DNA of 64,000 nucleotides from Flavobacteriaceae bacterium (GTDB lineage Bacteria; Bacteroidota; Bacteroidia; Flavobacteriales; Flavobacteriaceae), in the NCBI GenBank assembly GCA_947451475.1, contig CANFZC010000001.1, positions 1 through 64,000 on the forward strand. Direction: 5' to 3'. Below the pieces are notes generated by a model. It saw only the letters and a list, made by a program, of their open reading frames with translations. It made no database searches and was not told the DNA's origin. Below, in pieces: positions 62,497-64,000 of this stretch. Within the stretch, counting starts at the first letter, position 1. The number at the start of each line of letters is the position of its first letter. The translations under genes were made by a program, and so were the position numbers.

Positions 62497-62868
62497 TTAA
62501 GTCCTTTTATAAATCTCCTTGTGACCGTTATTCCAATCTACTATTTCATAATAGAAATCTACAGCGGTTAAATCTTTCTTTTTTCGAATGACACATTTGC
62601 CTGTTACATTTGCTTCATTGCCATTAACGGTAACTTTTTTGTTGTTTTCTAATTTATTTGCAACATACAAGGCATATACTTTATTGGCTATGTCTTGACG
62701 TATTGTCATCTTGGAATTGAATGTACTTATAATTATGGTTCCTTTTTTAGAACGAGCTACAAGCTCCATTCCATTATGGCCATAGTTATACGTTGTTATA
62801 TTTGGGTCTTCAATAGAAGAAAAGGCAAAACAGCTTAGTGCAAAAAGACTAAGGATTAGTTTTTTCAT
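62497..62868 (-). CDS. Small secreted protein, hypothetical
   Basis: 123 residues. Signal peptide MKKLILSLFALSCFAFSS, then a beta-type body with a basic character (VARSKKGTIIISTFNSKMTI, NKKVTVNGNEANVTGKCVIRKKK, YEIVDWNNGHKEIYK). No recognised domain. It converges on the aconitase gene and sits downstream of the GAPDH gene on the same strand, but a strong hairpin (62927-62966) lies between them. Confidence 0.72.
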   Translation of the reverse strand: MKKLILSLFALSCFAFSSIEDPNITTYNYGHNGMELVARSKKGTIIISTFNSKMTIRQDIANKVYALYVANKLENNKKVTVNGNEANVTGKCVIRKKKDLTAVDFYYEIVDWNNGHKEIYKRT

Positions 62869-62926
62869 GGTTCAACATTTTAGGGCATTAGTTTGGAACG
62901 CGAAAAATACTAATTAAATCGATACA

Positions 62927-62966
62927 AATAATGGTTATTAACAATTTTTTGTTAATAACCATTATT
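62927..62966. terminator. 18-bp perfect hairpin after the GAPDH gene
   Basis: Arms 62927-62944 and 62949-62966 with a TTTT loop, all 18 positions paired. Lies downstream of the minus-strand GAPDH stop and is probably its terminator. Confidence 0.8.
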
Positions 62967-63015
62967 AGGGTGTGAAATCCTTTTGTAATTAAGGATTAAA
63001 GCTAAGGTTTGGAAC

Positions 63016-64000
63016 TTAATAGTAAGTGTATCGTCTTACTTTGGCAATGTATTTGGCTAATCGAATTACTTGATGACTGTATCCATATTCGTTATCATAC
63101 CAAACATAAAGAACAATATTTTTTCCATCATTAGAAACTATCGTTGCATTACTATCGTAAATTGATGGGGCTGAAGTTCCAACAATATCTGAAGAGACTA
63201 ATTCGTTATTTAATGAATATTTTATTTGCTCAACCAATTCGCCTTCTAACGCATATTTTTTCATGATTGCATTCACCTCTTCAATAGATGTAGATTTTCC
63301 AACTTCTAGGTTTAGAACTACTAAAGATCCATTAGGTACAGGAACACGAATGGCATTTGAAGTTAATTTACCTGCTAAACTTGGAAGTGCTTTTGCCACG
63401 GCTGTACCTGCTCCTGTTTCTGTAATAACCATGTTTAATGCCGCAGCACGGCCTCGTCGGTATTTTTTGTGCATATTGTCTACAAGGTTTTGGTCATTCG
63501 TATAGGCATGAATGGTCTCTAGATGACCTTTAACAACCCCTAGTGTTTCTTCAACGGCTTGTAATATAGGGGTAATTGCATTGGTAGTACACGAAGCGGC
63601 AGAGAAAATAGTTACATCATCTGGATTGTATTCATTATGATTTACACCATAGACAATGTTAGGAACTCCTTTGCCGGGAGCTGTTAATAGTACTTTTTCA
63701 ACGCCTTTAGATGTTAGATGCCGTTTTAAAGCTTCTTCGGTTGTAAAAGCTCCCGTGTTGTCAATTACTAGGGCTTTTTCAATACCGTATAAAGTATAGT
63801 CAATTTCTTCTGGACCTGAAGCTGTAATGATGTGAACGGTAGTGCCATTTATGATTAAAGCATTGTTCTCTACATCTGCTTGAACTGAGCCTTCAAAATC
63901 TCCATGTACAGAATCATAACGTAATAATGAGGCTCTTTTTTCTAATGAAGAGGCATCATTTCGCTCCCGAGTTACAATAGCTCGTAATCTTAATTGTTGA
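63016..64000 (-). CDS. Glyceraldehyde-3-phosphate dehydrogenase, long form, 5'-truncated
   Basis: The frame is open from the stop at 63016 to the window edge: 328 residues visible, 5' end missing. Catalytic Cys is in SAASCTTNAITP. Then VKGHLETIHAYTNDQNL, KKYRRGRAAALNMVITETGA, KLTSNAIRVPVPNGSLVVLN and the C-terminal WYDNEYGYSHQVIRLAKY. The visible N-terminal stretch has RLRAIVTRERNDASSLEKRA and RYDSVHGDF. This resembles the long (~480-residue) GAPDH type that Bacteroidota often carry beside the standard ~335-residue enzyme. It oxidises glyceraldehyde 3-phosphate in glycolysis or gluconeogenesis. Confidence 0.93.
   Translation of the reverse strand, partial: QQLRLRAIVTRERNDASSLEKRASLLRYDSVHGDFEGSVQADVENNALIINGTTVHIITASGPEEIDYTLYGIEKALVIDNTGAFTTEEALKRHLTSKGVEKVLLTAPGKGVPNIVYGVNHNEYNPDDVTIFSAASCTTNAITPILQAVEETLGVVKGHLETIHAYTNDQNLVDNMHKKYRRGRAAALNMVITETGAGTAVAKALPSLAGKLTSNAIRVPVPNGSLVVLNLEVGKSTSIEEVNAIMKKYALEGELVEQIKYSLNNELVSSDIVGTSAPSIYDSNATIVSNDGKNIVLYVWYDNEYGYSHQVIRLAKYIAKVRRYTYY

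Overview
The window looks like one stretch of a Flavobacterium-like chromosome (Bacteroidota, Flavobacteriia). Signs of this are three secreted proteins with type IX secretion C-terminal sorting domains, a SusC/SusD pair, a GSCFA protein, a fused E1 alpha/beta 2-oxo acid dehydrogenase, the long form of GAPDH, and many promoters of the flavobacterial form TTG-N19-TAnnTTTG. No tRNA, rRNA, phage, transposase or CRISPR array was recognised. Both edges cut a gene: alaS on the left (5' end missing) and a GAPDH gene on the right (5' end missing, minus strand).

Layout. 0-7 kb: the end of alaS, a repeat-rich spacer with a 2 x 270 bp tandem duplication, a type IX cargo protein, an 11-bp minisatellite, a lipoprotein/GSCFA pair and a rhodanese. 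6.9-18.9 kb: a near-complete aerobic phenylacetate (paa) catabolic cluster: a TetR regulator with a PaaR-like operator, the epoxidase paaE-A-B-C-D, then paaG, H, I, J, a paaZ with an extra C-terminal domain, a second enoyl-CoA hydratase, and paaY. No phenylacetate-CoA ligase (paaK) is present. 18.9-23.4 kb, same strand: dihydrolipoyl acyltransferase E2, a branched-chain aminotransferase and a fused E1. These could make acyl-CoAs from branched-chain or aromatic amino acids. 23.5-31.5 kb: a DUF4136 lipoprotein, urocanate hydratase with a tiny upstream Cys-rich gene, a type IX secreted protein, an ACC-deaminase-like PLP enzyme, a LysM glucosaminidase and hemL. 31.5-39.6 kb: small secreted proteins, an unusual 604-residue protein with a glutamate-synthase-like core, a metal-flavoured envelope pair, lysS, lipB and rnhB. 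39.8-48.5 kb: SusC/SusD, a type IX secreted subtilase and a Porin_10-type barrel. 48.7-64 kb: a cystathionine beta-synthase-type enzyme, a 22-unit 7-bp minisatellite, a small anchored protein, prfC, three SurA-like periplasmic folding factors with a MoxR ATPase, a copper-monooxygenase-like orphan, an acyltransferase, aconitase, a small secreted protein and GAPDH.

How the genes fit together. The most coherent system is amino-acid/aromatic catabolism from 6.9 to 23.4 kb. Phenylacetyl-CoA is epoxidised (PaaABCDE), isomerised to an oxepin (PaaG), ring-opened and oxidised (PaaZ) and beta-oxidised (PaaJ, PaaF-like, PaaH) to acetyl-CoA and succinyl-CoA, with PaaI and PaaY as thioesterase safety valves. 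The neighbouring aminotransferase and 2-oxo acid dehydrogenase could supply acyl-CoA substrates directly. The strongest leads for new biology are the missing PaaK next to that dehydrogenase, the PaaZ extension, the 604-residue orphan, the copper-monooxygenase-like orphan, the putatively leaderless genes, and several families of short repeats. All calls come from reading the sequence; no database search was run.
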